NCBI GenBank assembly: GCA_947683425.1 | Contig: CANTUQ010000070.1 | Span: 7,519,501-7,583,500 of the forward strand | Source of the DNA: Excoecaria cochinchinensis | Taxonomy: Eukaryota; Streptophyta; Magnoliopsida; Malpighiales; Euphorbiaceae | DNA: 64,000 nt | Direction of reading: 5' to 3' | Shown: in pieces, positions 12,850 to 25,268 of the stretch | How the letters are laid out: each line of letters starts with the position of its first letter | Numbering within the stretch: the stretch's first letter is position 1 | Notes under the pieces: model-generated | What the model saw: the letters and a program-made list of their open reading frames with translations, nothing else | Database searches by the model: none | What the model was told of the DNA's origin: nothing | Program-made: the position numbers and the translations under genes

Positions 12850-14262
12850 CTAAGTAAGTTTGTTAACAGAAAGTAAATTGAACTTGAAAGATGGGATATA
12901 TAAAACATCTTTGAGGTTAAAAATGGAATTTAGAGACACTTGACCACAGTGAGTGACATGTTTAATAGAATCATCAGGAAGGTGAATTGGTATAGGAAGC
13001 TGGAGTTGTGTAATAGAATTCATGGATCTCTTATCAAAACACATATGATTAGATGCTCCAGTGTCAATTATCCATACAGCTTCTGGTTTCAAACTATGAA
13101 CATTAAGTGCATAATGAATCTTATCTAGTTTACCTGCAAAATTTGCAAGTTCTGACACCATATTCACATACTGATCTGCTGATTGTTTCCCTTTAAGAAA
13201 TTTTGCCATCTCCTGTCTGATTAAAGAATTCACCATAACTGCAAGATTATCATTCTGTTGAAAATTATTATCAGACACAATGTCCACAGGAGTAGATTGA
13301 TGATCCGAATGGACCATGTTTGCAGCTCCTTTCTTTTCTCCTGCTTTCTTGTCTTTTAATTCTTTAAACCAATCAGGATACCCATGAATTCTGAAGCATG
13401 AATCTTTGGTATGCCCATTCACATTACAATGTTCACAAAATCTATCTTTCTTATCCTTCTTTTTATATCCTCCTTTAGAGTTAAAACTCTTTGCTAATAA
13501 AGCACTACCTTCTGCAGGATCATTGCCATACACCATATTAACTTGTTTTTGTTTCTCTGCCCTCAGTACCATAGAATACGCTTTATCTATACTTGGCAAG
13601 GGTTCAAGATTCAAGATTTGACTTCTCACAATGTCAAAAACAGGATTAAGCCCCATCAAGAACTGCAATAATCTTCCTGATTCCTCTCTCTCTACCAATC
13701 TTGAGTTCAAATTACATGTGCAACCATTACATTTACAAGAAATTAAAGGCACGGTTCTATTCAATTCCTCCCAACATCTATTCAATTTACTATAATACGC
13801 TGTGACAGAATCATTCCCTTGCTCCAGAGAAGAAACCTCTCTCTGCAACTGATATCTCAGAGGACCATTACTCTCTCCAAGCCTTTTTTCAATCGTATCC
13901 CAGAGCGATTTAGAGCTGAGACAGTAAACGAAATTATCTGACATTTCTTTCGTCATTGAGTTTAAGAGCCAAGATTTGATCATGGAATCCACCTTCTTCC
14001 ACTTCCTATATTGATTAGGGTTTGTAGGTGCTGGATAAGTTCCATCGATGAAACAGATCTTATCCTTTGCTTCAAGAGATGTTCTAACCGCAATACTCCA
14101 AGTAAGGTAATTATTACCTGTCAATGGTGAAGTCACTAGGACCATTCCTGGATGATCCGAACTCTGCAACAGTAAAGGATCTCCATCAATATCTTGATGA
14201 GTTCCTCCTCTATTCTGACTCCTTTCAGTACCTGATACTAGATTATCACTGAGATCAACCAT
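12850..14262 (-). CDS. Copia gag and aspartic protease
   Basis: 470 residues starting at the first in-frame ATG (MVDLSDNL). The N-terminal half is a UBN2-type retrotransposon Gag domain (DHPGMVLVTSPLTGNNYLTW, then SMTKEMSDNF). A CCHC zinc knuckle (CEHCNVNGHTKDSC) follows at about residue 280. Near the C-terminus is the protease active site WIIDTGASNHM. The frame ends at TAG (12850-12852), just after the SVNKLT block that in related elements runs straight on into integrase. This is therefore a point nonsense codon inside one long gag-pol frame, not a natural end. Confidence 0.9.
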   Translation of the reverse strand: MVDLSDNLVSGTERSQNRGGTHQDIDGDPLLLQSSDHPGMVLVTSPLTGNNYLTWSIAVRTSLEAKDKICFIDGTYPAPTNPNQYRKWKKVDSMIKSWLLNSMTKEMSDNFVYCLSSKSLWDTIEKRLGESNGPLRYQLQREVSSLEQGNDSVTAYYSKLNRCWEELNRTVPLISCKCNGCTCNLNSRLVEREESGRLLQFLMGLNPVFDIVRSQILNLEPLPSIDKAYSMVLRAEKQKQVNMVYGNDPAEGSALLAKSFNSKGGYKKKDKKDRFCEHCNVNGHTKDSCFRIHGYPDWFKELKDKKAGEKKGAANMVHSDHQSTPVDIVSDNNFQQNDNLAVMVNSLIRQEMAKFLKGKQSADQYVNMVSELANFAGKLDKIHYALNVHSLKPEAVWIIDTGASNHMCFDKRSMNSITQLQLPIPIHLPDDSIKHVTHCGQVSLNSIFNLKDVLYIPSFKFNLLSVNKLT

Positions 14263-14306
14263 CACTACTATCAATTAATCTTGAGATCAAACAGCAGACT
14301 TCTTGA

Positions 14307-14324
14307 TCGCAAGCTCTGATACCA
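14307..14324 (-). other. Copia primer-binding site (initiator Met tRNA)
   Basis: Directly after the 5' LTR on the minus strand the sequence is TGGTATCAGAGCTTGCGA. Its first 12 bases are complementary to the 3' end of plant initiator methionine tRNA, the standard copia primer. Confidence 0.9.
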
Positions 14325-14539
14325 TGTAGCAAAAGATACAAAAACAGAGAATAAGAAGAGCAAGTAGAAAACAAGAAGGGAGAGCTGTAACTACTTCTCG
14401 TTCTCAGATCTAAAGTTACAAAATAAAGTGCAGGTAGTTTGTCTTATATACATATTAACTTAACTAACTAAAAGGAACTATAGTTAGCTAACTATGATTA
14501 ATCTAACTACAGCTAACTAATAGTTATATACTGTTAACA
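14325..14539 (-). repeat. Copia 5' LTR with promoter
   Basis: 215 bp, identical by eye to the 3' LTR. A TATA-like sequence TATATAAG lies on the minus strand at 14450-14443, preceded by repeated TAGTTAGCT/AGCTAACTA words that form short palindromes. Confidence 0.93.
14443..14450 (-). promoter_or_regulatory. TATA box of the copia 5' LTR
   Basis: TATATAAG on the element strand, about 120 bp before the end of the LTR, where a U3 promoter is expected. Confidence 0.5.
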
Positions 14540-16321
14540 CTTAATATCTTAAATTTACCAATTCTATTAATTAGAATTGAATGGTAGCGTTCAAGAAAAA
14601 ACATTCAATTTTAAGTATTTAAAAATATTTTAAATTCAGAATTTCAACTCCAAGGGAATTTATATAAAAAATTCGAACTCTCGAGTCATATTGATTTAAG
14701 ACAACACGTGTAAAATGATGCTCTGCAAAAAGTCAAAAACCTACACCTAACTTCTGACGGGTTTTGTTTTTTCTGCCGACAATGATGGAGTATTGTTCCT
14801 TTTGAAACAACGTTTACCAAATCCACCCATAAAATAATCCTTAATTATAGATAACTTAATTGGCAATTTTCGTGAAACTGAGCGACAGAGTGGGATTTTT
14901 TTTTAATAATATTTTTAAAAAAAATTAAAAAATAGTATTTAATTATTTATCAGAAAACATTTAGGAAATTAACGCTTTCAAAAGTGGAACCCAACAAACA
15001 ACTTCCTTGGACAGTCTAAAAATACAAGTATTTGTTACGTTTTCAGACCTGAAGACTCAATGTCAGGTTGTGTTTTCAGAAATATCAGACCCCACTTCAA
15101 GATTATCATCATGCACCCGTTAAAAAAAAATTTTCGACGCCTATATAAACTTAGTATGCGTTTTTTTGTTGGTTCTTCGAAAAAAATTCTCAATCACAAA
15201 TTTTGTATACTTTACAGTGTTATTATTTGAAATCAATAATATTTCTAATTATTATTTATGCTATAATTTAATATAATTTATTCTCAATCAGTAATTATAA
15301 TTAATATAATTATTATTCTCAATCAGTAATTATTTATTTATAATTTAATATATGTAATTGTTAATTATGCTATAATAACTTTTATTTATTTATTTATTTA
15401 TTTTTGTTTTTTTTTGTTTATTTAAAAGCAAAAGTAAGCTGTAAATCATGAAGTTAATAAGAACAGTTCAAACTAACTATTGAAGTATTGTATCAATTTT
15501 AGTAATTTTATTTATCGCTATATATTATTTTATTATTATAGTTTAAATGATAAATTATTTTTTAAAGTATAATTATGTTTTTGATAGTGTTATTAAATTT
15601 AATTTGTATATTAAATTTTAAATATTGGTTAAATTTATTTTGATAATGCAAATAGAAAAAAATGTACGGAATGAAATTCAAAATAACATATACTTTTTTA
15701 TTTATATATAGTATATGATGCACACATACTTAGCTCCAAAAGTTATGATAAGTGATATTACAAGAAAAATCGTGTACTAAAAATGGGCTGATCTGTACAA
15801 CTGTAGAATCGAAAATGGCATAACAATATCTGACCATATTATTATAATAAATAAAAAGTTATAAGATATTATAATGAGGGGATATCGGATTTGAATTATA
15901 TAATAGGAATTTGGAATAGGGAGCATGTAAAAAAATATGAGGAATTGGTTATAATATTTTTAAAAGATGTAATTAAAGTTAGTGAAGAAAATTTATTAAA
16001 AATTAAAGATAACATGCCAGTAGATCAAAAAACTTATTGTAAATGGTACAATTATAATAAGTGACCTAAACATTATGTTCATTAGGGATTAGCAAAAAAT
16101 ATATTATGCAAAAATATTGTGTAATAATAATATGTAATTTATTCATGTGTGATAGTAAAGTGTAACAATAATTCATAAATTAAGCATATTTTTTAATAAT
16201 AATATTAGTGTATTATTACATGTAATAGTCAAATATTATTTTTTGGATGAAATATAAAATTGTGAAGAAATAGTTAAGGAAAATTATAAAAAAATTATTT
16301 TAACTTATAGGCAGTTGGAAG

Positions 16322-19300
16322 ATGTCAACATACACCGAATTTTATTTGCACACCGGAGGAAAAATAAGTTATGGAGCGACATATTTTCAATATAACATAT
16401 CTAGTCCAAATGCTATTACAAGGAGATTGAGACTTAAAAACAAACCAACTCTTTTTGAATTTGTTCATAAAATTCACGCTAAATTAAGTTTAGGTATCAA
16501 CGATGTGGTTTTTAGAATTATATACAAGAGACCAATGTACAACCGAGAATCATTATGTTGGACGTCGGTGGATTTAGTAGAAGACGGTGACATAGATGTA
16601 ATATTTGATAATTTAAGGAGAAATGATGATTATAACGCGGTAGAACTAGTCATTGTAGTTGTAGAGGGTGATGCAGGAGCTAGTCTACATATGCATCCTT
16701 ACGATTATCAAATTACAAATGAAGCAGCGCAAATGGAGAATAACGAGGCACCTTAACAATTATGCCTAAATGACGTAGTTCCTAGTCAGTCAAGGCAGTT
16801 CGTAAGTCGACCCGACATTGAAATGTGCTCTCAATTTGGTGGAGATGCAATACAAAATATGGAGGAAAGTAGACAACAATGATCATATATCCTTAAAATT
16901 GATAGCCATCCAAGTGAAGCAAGAAAATCTGTCAGTCGACGAGATGGTAACTTGATTGGAAGGGAGGCATCTGTTGGTTCAGAGAATGGTTATGTACCCA
17001 CATCAATAAGCCAGATTACTACTGCCTGTACGAGTCGACTAAGGCTGTCAATGAGTCGAAGGGTTAGTAATTTTCTAAGTAGATCAATTTTTAGAACAAG
17101 ATCTAGAAGTTATTCAAGAGACATGAATTTTGTTGAGGGAATAGGTGCAGAGCGAAGTTAAAGTATTGGACACAACAGTCAACTACATTCTGTTTCCCAT
17201 GTCCTAGATGTAAGACATAGAAGTTATGTTTCCCATATCCCAGATGTTAGACATAGAAGTTCAGTTTCGCGGATCCAATATTTCAATCAACGTCATTCTA
17301 TTTCCCAGATTGCAGATGCAACTCCCAGGTAGCCTTGGCTATCTGTCTGTAGACAAGATAATGATTTACTTGGAGATCGCATATCTTGCAACACTGTAAA
17401 TTTGGATGCAAATGAGAGAGTTTACATAAAAAAAGTAAAAATGGATAAATAACACATAAATCGAGGGCTATGCGGATCCTCAGACATATATGAAATGGAA
17501 TAAAGATGGACCAAGCTACTTATGAATATAGGAGAAGGTTGAACTCTTATAGAAGAGACAGAGGAGAAGCTTCCACCCCTGCTCTAGTTAATAGTCTCAG
17601 AAGAGAGAAGATGGGAAATCTTTCCTTAACGTAACGAAGAAGAGGCTCTGTTGAGAACGAGGTTTCGGCCTATACTATAAAGAGAAAGCATTCGCGAACC
17701 TTTTATTATCCCACTGGTGTAGATGATGGAAACGAACCATCTATTAATTTGGGTGGTGAGGACGATGATGAAAAAATTGAACTTACCCATGATTATGTAT
17801 CGCCTATTGATGATCCAGAGGCTGAAAATGTAAACATGATCGAATGAAGTGATAGCTCTAAATCCGGTGATGGTGAAGAGTTTGATCATACTCAATACGC
17901 CAGTCCATTAGCATCAATGGCGGTGATACAGGCTATGTTAATTATATGTTTCCATCTGAACATTATACAGATATTGATTTCGATGCATCCCAGGTTGATA
18001 TATCGGAAGGAGTTCAATATCATACTTGGAATGGTTGCTCTGAGTTATCGACTGGGTTGATTTTCAATAGTAAGGATGAAGTCAAATTTTGTGTAAAAAA
18101 GTACTCAATATTGAGAAATGTTGACTTTAGAGTTATTGAATCGAAACCAAACTATTGGGTTGTGAGGTGCGTAGAGTTTAAAGGTGGATGCAGGTGGAGG
18201 TTAAGAGCAATAAGGAAAGGTGTTAGTCCGTTGTGCATAATTACAAGGTTTAAAGGATCACATTCATTCCCAAATGGCAATTTTTTTATGGATCACAAGC
18301 AATTGGAATAAGAAATTATTCGCAATTGCATAATGGGTATAGTAAGTAAAAAACCATCCTTCCTATTGATGTTATTATTGCTGCTATTAAGCAGTAATTT
18401 AAGTTTGATGTATCGTACAATAAGACATGGCAAGGGGAGATAAAAGCCATAGAGTCTATATTTGACAATTATGTTGAGTCATTTGAGAGGTTACCAAATT
18501 TTTTAATTGCTTTTCAAGAATACAATACCGGAACTGTGTATGAGTTTGTATTACACGATACCCAAGACCCAAATGTTAAGCAGTTTCAATTGGAGTTTTA
18601 AACCCGCCATTGATGGGTTGGCTCACTATAAGTCGATTCTATTGATCGACGATATTTTTTTGACTAGAAAATTCTAATAGACACTTCTGATAGCCAGCTC
18701 CGTTGATGGTAATGACATGTTGTTCCCAGTTGCATTTGCAGTTATAGAGTCAGAGAACAAATCAAGTTGGGCTTGGTTCATGTTGATGATTAGGAAGTAT
18801 GTAACTGTACGTGTCAGCATTAAAGTTATATTAGATCGACATACTAGTATAGTGGCATTGTTCCGGGATGAAAGGAGTGGATGGAAGGAACCTCTAAGTT
18901 TTCACAGGTTTTATTTGCGCCATTTTGTAAGTAACTACAACACACATTACAGGAATTTAACAATAAAAGATTTGCTTTACAAGGCTGGTAAGTAAACAAA
19001 TTTTTAAAATAATTTTTTCAATTTTTTTTATATGATAATATAATGTAGGAATATTGGTGTAGGTGCACAATTTGAAAGGCATAAGTTTCAGAAGAAAATG
19101 GATGAAATCAAAGACCTTGACCAAGATTCCTACAACTGGGCAATGCGGATATTGTTAGATAAATGGACATTATCCGAGGATGGTGGGTGTAGATATGGTC
19201 ACACTACGACAAATATTGTTGAAAGTGTTAATAGTGCCTTTAAAGGTGTCCGCATGATGCCCATCACGGCGATTGTTGAGCATACTTTTGGGAAGTTGGT

Positions 19301-19901
19301 CAAATATTACAAGCAAATGAGGGGTTTCTACACGACTAAAATGGCAAAAGGATTGCTCTTCACACCTAAATGCATTGAAGCTATGACTAAGTGGGCTAAC
19401 ACGGCTCGAGCACACATTGTTATTACCTATAATAGCCGGTTCAGATTGTTTCGTGTTGTAAATTGCAGAGTATCGGAGGTAAATGTTGTGTCATACACTT
19501 ATATATTGAGTTTCTATAAGCACGAATGTGAGTACGGTAAGTTCCAAGGAACAAAAATGCCTTATTCACATGCCATCGCAGCATGCATGAGTCGGAATCT
19601 AGATATGTTCCAATTTATCGATAACCATTATAGCATAATAGAGGCATTCAAATGCTATGATGGCCAATTCCTATTCATGGCACATAAAGCATATTGGCCA
19701 CAATATTACGATCCAAAAATTAAACCCGATATGGAATTGCTAAGGAAGAAAGGTCGGCCAAGAACAAGTTGCATTCGCAACGAGATGGATACGAGTGAAC
19801 GGGGTTATATAACGCATTGCAGTAGGTTTGAAAATATAGGTCACAATAAAAAGACATACAAAAGTGCTGCTAGACCATCCACTCAATATTATAGAGGTTG
19901 A
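16322..19901 (+). pseudogene. MuDR-type (MULE) transposase, decayed
   Basis: Pieces of one transposase are spread over several frames. 16322-16756 is a 144-residue N-terminal domain. 17946-18311 matches the Mutator DNA-binding region (FNSKDEVKFCVKKYSI... with CVEFKGGCRWRLRA). About 18618-18995 holds the MULE DDE domain (ILLIDDIFL, then FPVAFAVIESENKSSWAWF, then VILDRHTSIV). 19098-19901 holds the downstream part with TTNIVESVNSAFKGVR, a SWIM-like zinc region (HECEYGKFQ and YSHAIAAC, one cysteine position changed) and a damaged CCHC knuckle. Stop codons and frame changes separate the pieces, for example around 16757-17945 and 18312-18716, so no full-length transposase can be made. Confidence 0.85.
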
Positions 19902-20421
19902 AATTCTCATCATTGTAAATATTGTACATTAAATATATTTAATAATATATATATATATATATATATTGTGCTTTAGTAATTCTGAGCAAAAAATGCATGG
20001 CTTGTTGTGATATTTATATATAAAAAAAATTAAACTACAAATAATATTACAACTTACATGGCCATATATTTAAATAAAAAACCAAAACAACATAATCATA
20101 ATCTCCTACTACGAGATGTCGAACTACTTGTAGGGTTTTGGTAATCCATCTCATATGGGTTTGGTAATCCATCTCCACTATATAGTGGTTGATCAGCTAA
20201 ACTCTGTGTGCCGATAACATTAGGAACAATAAAAAATTCATTGAGCAAATCATCTTGTTGTACGGTCTGCCTCGATTGTCCATATATGTTGTATGGTGGT
20301 GCACCACCTTCCTCTAAGCTAACATTCAAATCAATGTTTAAACCAGAAGGCCCAGCTTCAAAGTCATAACATCTAGAAGGACCAGTTGCAGTATCATAGA
20401 AACATTGTGGATAGCCTGGAG

Positions 20422-22179
20422 TAGGGATGATCACGGGGCGGGGCGGGGAATCCCCGTCCCCGCCCCCGCCCTCGCTGGGGATACGGGGGAGAAATCCCCC
20501 CCCCCCCCCGTCCCCGCCCCGATGGGGATCCCCGCCCCCGATGGGGAATTCCCCGTCCTTGATGGAAATTGACGGGCATCCCTGCCCCCGATGGGGAATT
20601 CCCCAACCCGAAAATAGTATAATTATATAATTTAATGATGATTTTAAGGTACAATTTAATGATGATTCATAAACATGCCCATTTGATGAAAATAGATATG
20701 AAAAAAATGTTAACATAATAGTGAATAATATTAAAATATAAGAACAGTAGCCTTAAGAAAAAAAGATTTAAATTATAAACTAAATCTAAATCTTATGGTA
20801 TATGAACTTTCCTAGATATTTTACCATCAGTAGCCTTAAGAAAATTACGTTTAACTATATGCAAATTGACAGTGTTAAGACAAAATGTGAGATTAAATAT
20901 ATATACTTCTAATATAATATTCCATTAATCAAGTAGATACCTCTTGGTTGGATAAAAGATGTGGTTGCCTACTTTCTTGCTCTCTTCCTCTTCTTTCTAT
21001 TTTGAATTTAGGACATACTTTCAACAGTAATTGTTTCAAACAGTCCCTATCAGAGGAAACTTGACCATCCTATATATGAATAAACTCTTATAAGATTATT
21101 AAATATTTTGATTAATAATATAATAACAAAATTAACATCCTATATATCAATAAAAAGCACTACTGATTTAATCTAAAAACTTAAATTAAATTTTTCCTCT
21201 AAAACCATCTCAGTTATATATAGGCCAAGCAATTAGTAATGCACTCTGCATATGGAAAGCAATATGAAATTAAATTCAATGTAAATATAAACCAAATGCA
21301 AACCTCTTTGCTGGGAATTTAATGGCGAAGTTATTACAATTTGCTAATATCTCAAATTAAATAATGTGAAACTTAAAGGCAAAATTGATTTGAAATTTCA
21401 TAGAAATAAATTCAATGTATACTTATATTAAAAAAAAAAAGCAAGCACTAAACCTGTTTGCTGGAAAGAAGATGTTGATTTTGTGGTTCAATACTTTGTT
21501 GGTCTCTTCCTGTGATTAATAATCCTAATGAACCACCAAATGATTTGATCTTTGGACAACTGATCACCTTTAATACTATTAGAGAGTGCCAACTCTGGTA
21601 GACATGAAAGACCGAATGCCTCAAAAGTGACAAAAGAGCAGACCCATCAGAGTTCAAACAAGAAACACCATACCCATGTAGAAACAAGTAATATAACACC
21701 AAGAAACGACTGAAAACAACAACACACACAGAGGGCTTTACCATATTCAAAAGACAAAAACCAGAAAGTTTACCTCAGCAACAACCAAGACTGCAAGAGA
21801 TTGATGGGTAGCGACGGGCTGTGCTGGCGATGTCGACGGCGACGGAAGAGAAAGGCTGTGTTAGCGACGGCGACGAAAGGACTGGTAGAGGGTGGGAGAC
21901 GCGGCTACTGGTGGTAGGCTGTGTTTAGTGGAGACTGGAGCTAGAATGTAGAAAGAACAGATTAGGGCAAAATCTAAAAAAAGGTATTTATATTAAGGGT
22001 TTCGGATCGGGGATCCCCGCGGGGCGGAGACCCCGCTCCCGTCCCCGTCCCCGAATTCGTCTCGGGGATTTTTTTCCTCCCTTCCCTGTCCCCGCGGGGG
22101 GAAAAAATGGGGATTCCCGGCCCCGATCTGGTCGGGTCCCCGTCGGGGACGGGGAATCCCCGCCCCGTGATCATCCCTA
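20422..22179. mobile_element. hAT element with very GC-rich ends
   Basis: 1758 bp, flanked by a perfect 8-bp TSD GCCTGGAG (20414-20421 and 22180-22187). Both ends read inward TAGGGATGATCACGGGGCGG. The outer 150-200 bp on each side are packed with GGGGAATCCCC, GGGGATCCCC and CCCCGTCCCC words, a sharp GC island in AT-rich DNA. The interior has no transposase but contains fragments resembling host leucine-rich-repeat genes (see 20939-21750). It interrupts the PMD pseudogene: the sequence on either side joins across a single TSD copy. Confidence 0.92.
20939..21770 (-). pseudogene. Leucine-rich-repeat gene fragments captured in the hAT element
   Basis: Minus strand, about 21745-21590: a signal-peptide-like hydrophobic stretch followed by SCLNSDGSALLSLLRH, which resembles the N-terminal LRR cap of LRR receptor kinases. 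It joins a block at about 21590-21450 with VLKVISCPKIKSFGG and later PQNQHLLSSKQ. A second, diverged copy of that block lies at about 21070-20939 (LLLKVCPKFKI, then PHLLSNQE). The CPK-K words recall LRRs of disease-resistance proteins. Both copies keep short coding stretches but no complete domain. Assignment to particular genes is inference; what is seen is the paired block and the LRR-cap-like start. Confidence 0.4.
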
Positions 22180-22722
22180 GCCTGGAGCCATACTAAATGA
22201 ACTGGAAGTTTCTTCAAAAATATATGGCCATTATAAAGGTTGAGGAACTGGGTGCAGTCCAGGATGAATAGGAATAGATGCAATTGTCATCTATCTTTCT
22301 GCCATCCCTCTCCTGCTACGTCTAGAACGACGAAAAATTTTCATACGGTATTGAGAGCAGTGGTATCACAACAGGATCAGGTACAGGGCTGACAAGAATA
22401 ATCAGTTGACGTCCTATCAAATGCGTCTACAGCACCTAAAATGCCTTCTGAAGTCAAACGAATATTAAATCCTTTATTGGATGATGCAGTAATGTTACTG
22501 TGAAATATTTGTTCAGCACCATCAGGCTACATGCATACAAATAAATTTATTAAAAATCATCAATAACATTTATACAAATATAATAAAAATAATAATACTT
22601 CATATCGATGCCCCCAATGATGCTCCTACAAAGGTTATCCACCGTCTTATACGCGAGATATACCATTGCATATATTGCGACCTCGGATGTAATGGTGCAT
22701 TCAGAAATGGACCCGTAACAAC

Positions 22723-23609
22723 CACTATAAGAAAATGTGAAAATAGCAACGGAAAAATAGCAACCGAATTTATTCTGTTGCTAAATTAGCAACGGAAACA
22801 TAATTTCATTGCTATTTAGAACCGAAAAATTGTTTCCATTGCTAAAATTGGTTAAATTTTGTAAATTTAACAACGAAAATATATTTGGTTATTTTCCGTC
22901 GCTAGAAGTGGAGGAAATTTTTAGCGCCAAAATTTAGCCATGAAAATTAGCAACGGAATGACCATACTGTTGCTAAATAAGGCGCTAATTGCAACTGAAA
23001 TTAGGTTCCGTTGCTAAATAATAAGCCTAAAAAAATTAGATTTTAAAATAGCAACGGAATGACCATACCGTTGCTAAATAAGGCGCTAATTGCAACCGAA
23101 ATTAGGTTTCGTTGCTAAATAATAAGCCTAAAAAAATTAGATTTTAAATAGCAACGGAATTACTATTCGGTTGCAATTTTGCAACGGAAATTAATTGTCG
23201 TTGCTAAAATTGCAACCGAAAATAGGTTCCGTTGCTAAATAATAAGCCTAAAAAAATTGGGTTATAAAATAGCAACGAAATTACTATTCGGTTGCAATTT
23301 TGTAACGGAAATTCCTTTCCGTTGTTACAATTGCAACCAAAATTAAGTTCCGTTGCTAAATAATAAGCCTAAAAAAATTGGGTTCTAAAATAGCAACGGA
23401 AACTCTTTCGGTTGCAATTTTGCAACGAAAATTAATTTCTGTTGCTAAATAATAAGTCTTAAAAAATTAGGTTCTAAAATAGCAACCGAAATTAGTTTCC
23501 GTTGCTAAATAATAAGTCTAAAAAAACTGAGTTATAAAATAGCAACGGAATTACTATTTGCAACCAAAAGAGTTTCCGTTACTATTTTAGAACCCAAGTT
23601 TTTTAGGTG
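22723..23609. mobile_element. CACTA-like element with AGCAACGG repeats, inserted in the PMD gene
   Basis: 887 bp beginning CACTATAAGAAAATG. Its right end, inverted, reads CACCTAAAAAACTTGG. Between them is an array of AGCAACGGAA and its complement TTCCGTTGCT, spaced tens of bases apart, with longer repeats of the unit ending AATAAGCCTAAAAAAATT (copies near 23022, 23124, 23242, 23362). No matching 3-bp TSD is left (AAC versus AGT), so it is old or its ends are slightly misplaced. It has no coding capacity. Confidence 0.6.
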
Positions 23610-25268
23610 AGTATCTGTATATCTTCTAATTTTATAGTTGTTTCACCAGCAGAAAGGTGAAAAGTATATGTCTCTGGTCTCCACCCCTTAACAAGAGCAG
23701 TTATCAAGTTAATATTAACATGCATTATACCGATTTGCAACAGTTTATAAAATCCTAACAATCTCAAGTAAGGTATGATTCGCTCATCGATGTTTCTATA
23801 ATGACTCTCAACACTTACTTTTCGTGCAAACAAAATATTGTGTTGGACCTATTATTTTTCAAACTGCATCAGCTCGGTACTTGCCATGCAAAGTCAGGAG
23901 CTCATCAATGTGTGGTCACGGATTAATAAATTATTGACTTCTAAAATGCTCCATTTTTTTAACCTAAGAGCAAATACAATAACATGTGTATGAAAAAAAT
24001 AATTTATACTAATTAACGATATATGTAAAATAAAAAATATACTATAATTAAAATATATTTATCACATAATATATAAACCAAATTATTTTCTGTACAAAAT
24101 TAATATCATTTTAGTGACTATTATTTTTCAATTTTAATATTATAATTATAAAATTTTCACTTTATTTTTACACTTATTTTTTTCACCAATATAAAAAAAA
24201 TTCAAACATGACACTTACAATGAGTAATGTTACAATATAAGCTAAATGCATACTTCTTATAAATTAAATAAATAATTAATTCATAAATTTAACACATACA
24301 ATCAACAATTGAAGTATATATCATTTAATAATATTATGTTACTTTAAAAATAAATACATATTTCACAAATAACCTTTGTTTCAGGGCGGACAACTTTTCT
24401 GTCCCCTTGCGCGGACACACACTGATCACGCAATATTTTGTTGTGTTTTCAAAAATAAAAACCCACTGTTCTTAATAATTTCTAACAGATACTATTTTTC
24501 TAATATTTTTTTTAAAAAAAATATTATCAAAAATAATTCTCTTACTTTCACCTGATTATAAATAAAATAATTAATCTTCTTTTTCCCGCATCACAAATAT
24601 CTTAATAATATGTTGAAATTTTACACTATTGTTTCTATATGTCAACATATAATATAATATAATATAATTGTTTTAAAAAATTTAATTAATACTAACATCA
24701 AATTTTTCGTATTATATAAATCTATTATCCTAACATTTAACATTATCAAATATTTTATATCAATAAATAATATTAAAAGTGATAACTTGCCTTTTTCTCA
24801 CGTTTTCAAATTAATGAACAAAAAATACCTGCAAATTACACAATATTACAGTTAAATATTTATAAATTTTATATAAAAATAATTATAATAAAATTTACTA
24901 ACCTTTATTTTCTGTAATAAACTATTTTTCTGTAATTATAATAAAATATTAACTTTTAAACCTAAAATATTATATGCTCAACTTAAACAAAACAAAAAAA
25001 AAAAAAATTTCAGCAAACCTTGTGATAGGAAAAGAAAGAAATGAAAGATAAAAAAGATGTAAATCGAAGTGACAGTGAAAATGAAAGAAAGAAGAAGAGA
25101 GGGTTTATATAACATAAAAATAATAATAAATTATTTACAGCCAAAATTTTTCACGTGACACTGTCCAGAGTCAGTGTCACATGAATCGCCTGAAAACGCA
25201 ACAGATGGCTACATTTTTAGGCAGGAAAGGAATCCTGTCCCTCTTTGTGTCACGTTAGGGGGACAGAG

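Larger units (their letters stand above)
9681..14539 (-). mobile_element. Complete Ty1/copia LTR retrotransposon
   Basis: Length is 4859 bp, flanked by TSD CTTAA (9676-9680 and 14540-14544). LTRs (215 bp each, TG...CA on the element strand) bound a primer-binding site, gag, protease, integrase, reverse transcriptase and RNase H in copia order, then a polypurine tract. By eye the two LTRs are identical, so the insertion is recent. The small size and short LTRs fit the Ale/Retrofit-type copia lineages, but I cannot assign a lineage without a tree. The coding frame is open except for one in-frame TAG between protease and integrase. Confidence 0.97.
20096..23930 (-). pseudogene. Plant mobile domain (PMD, MAIN-like) gene, split by two transposons
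   Basis: Coding pieces run on the minus strand. About 23930-23610 has an N-terminal PMD: WPHIDELL, then RIIPYLRLLGFYKL, then GWRPETYTFHLSAGETTIKL and EDIQILT. 22722 to about 22600 has SQYMQWYISRIRRWI, resembling the end of the PMD. About 22530-22190 and 20421-20096 are a low-complexity C-terminal region ending SSSTSRSRRL. The CACTA-like element 22723-23609 sits right after ILT, and the hAT element 20422-22179 splits the last part. Much of the middle of the PMD is missing and stops are present, so it is not functional. PMD domains are known from MAIN and MAIL1 and from Mutator and gypsy elements; here the gene lies within the Mutator-like element, convergent with its transposase. Confidence 0.75.

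Noticed and set aside
20427..20630. Proline-rich frame over the hAT end
   Set aside because: It is read from C-runs of the hAT terminal palindromes, not a gene.
22740..23590. Regularly spaced short repeats resembling a CRISPR array
   Set aside because: Spacing is irregular, the repeats occur in both orientations, and they lie between CACTA termini in a plant genome. They are transposon subterminal repeats.
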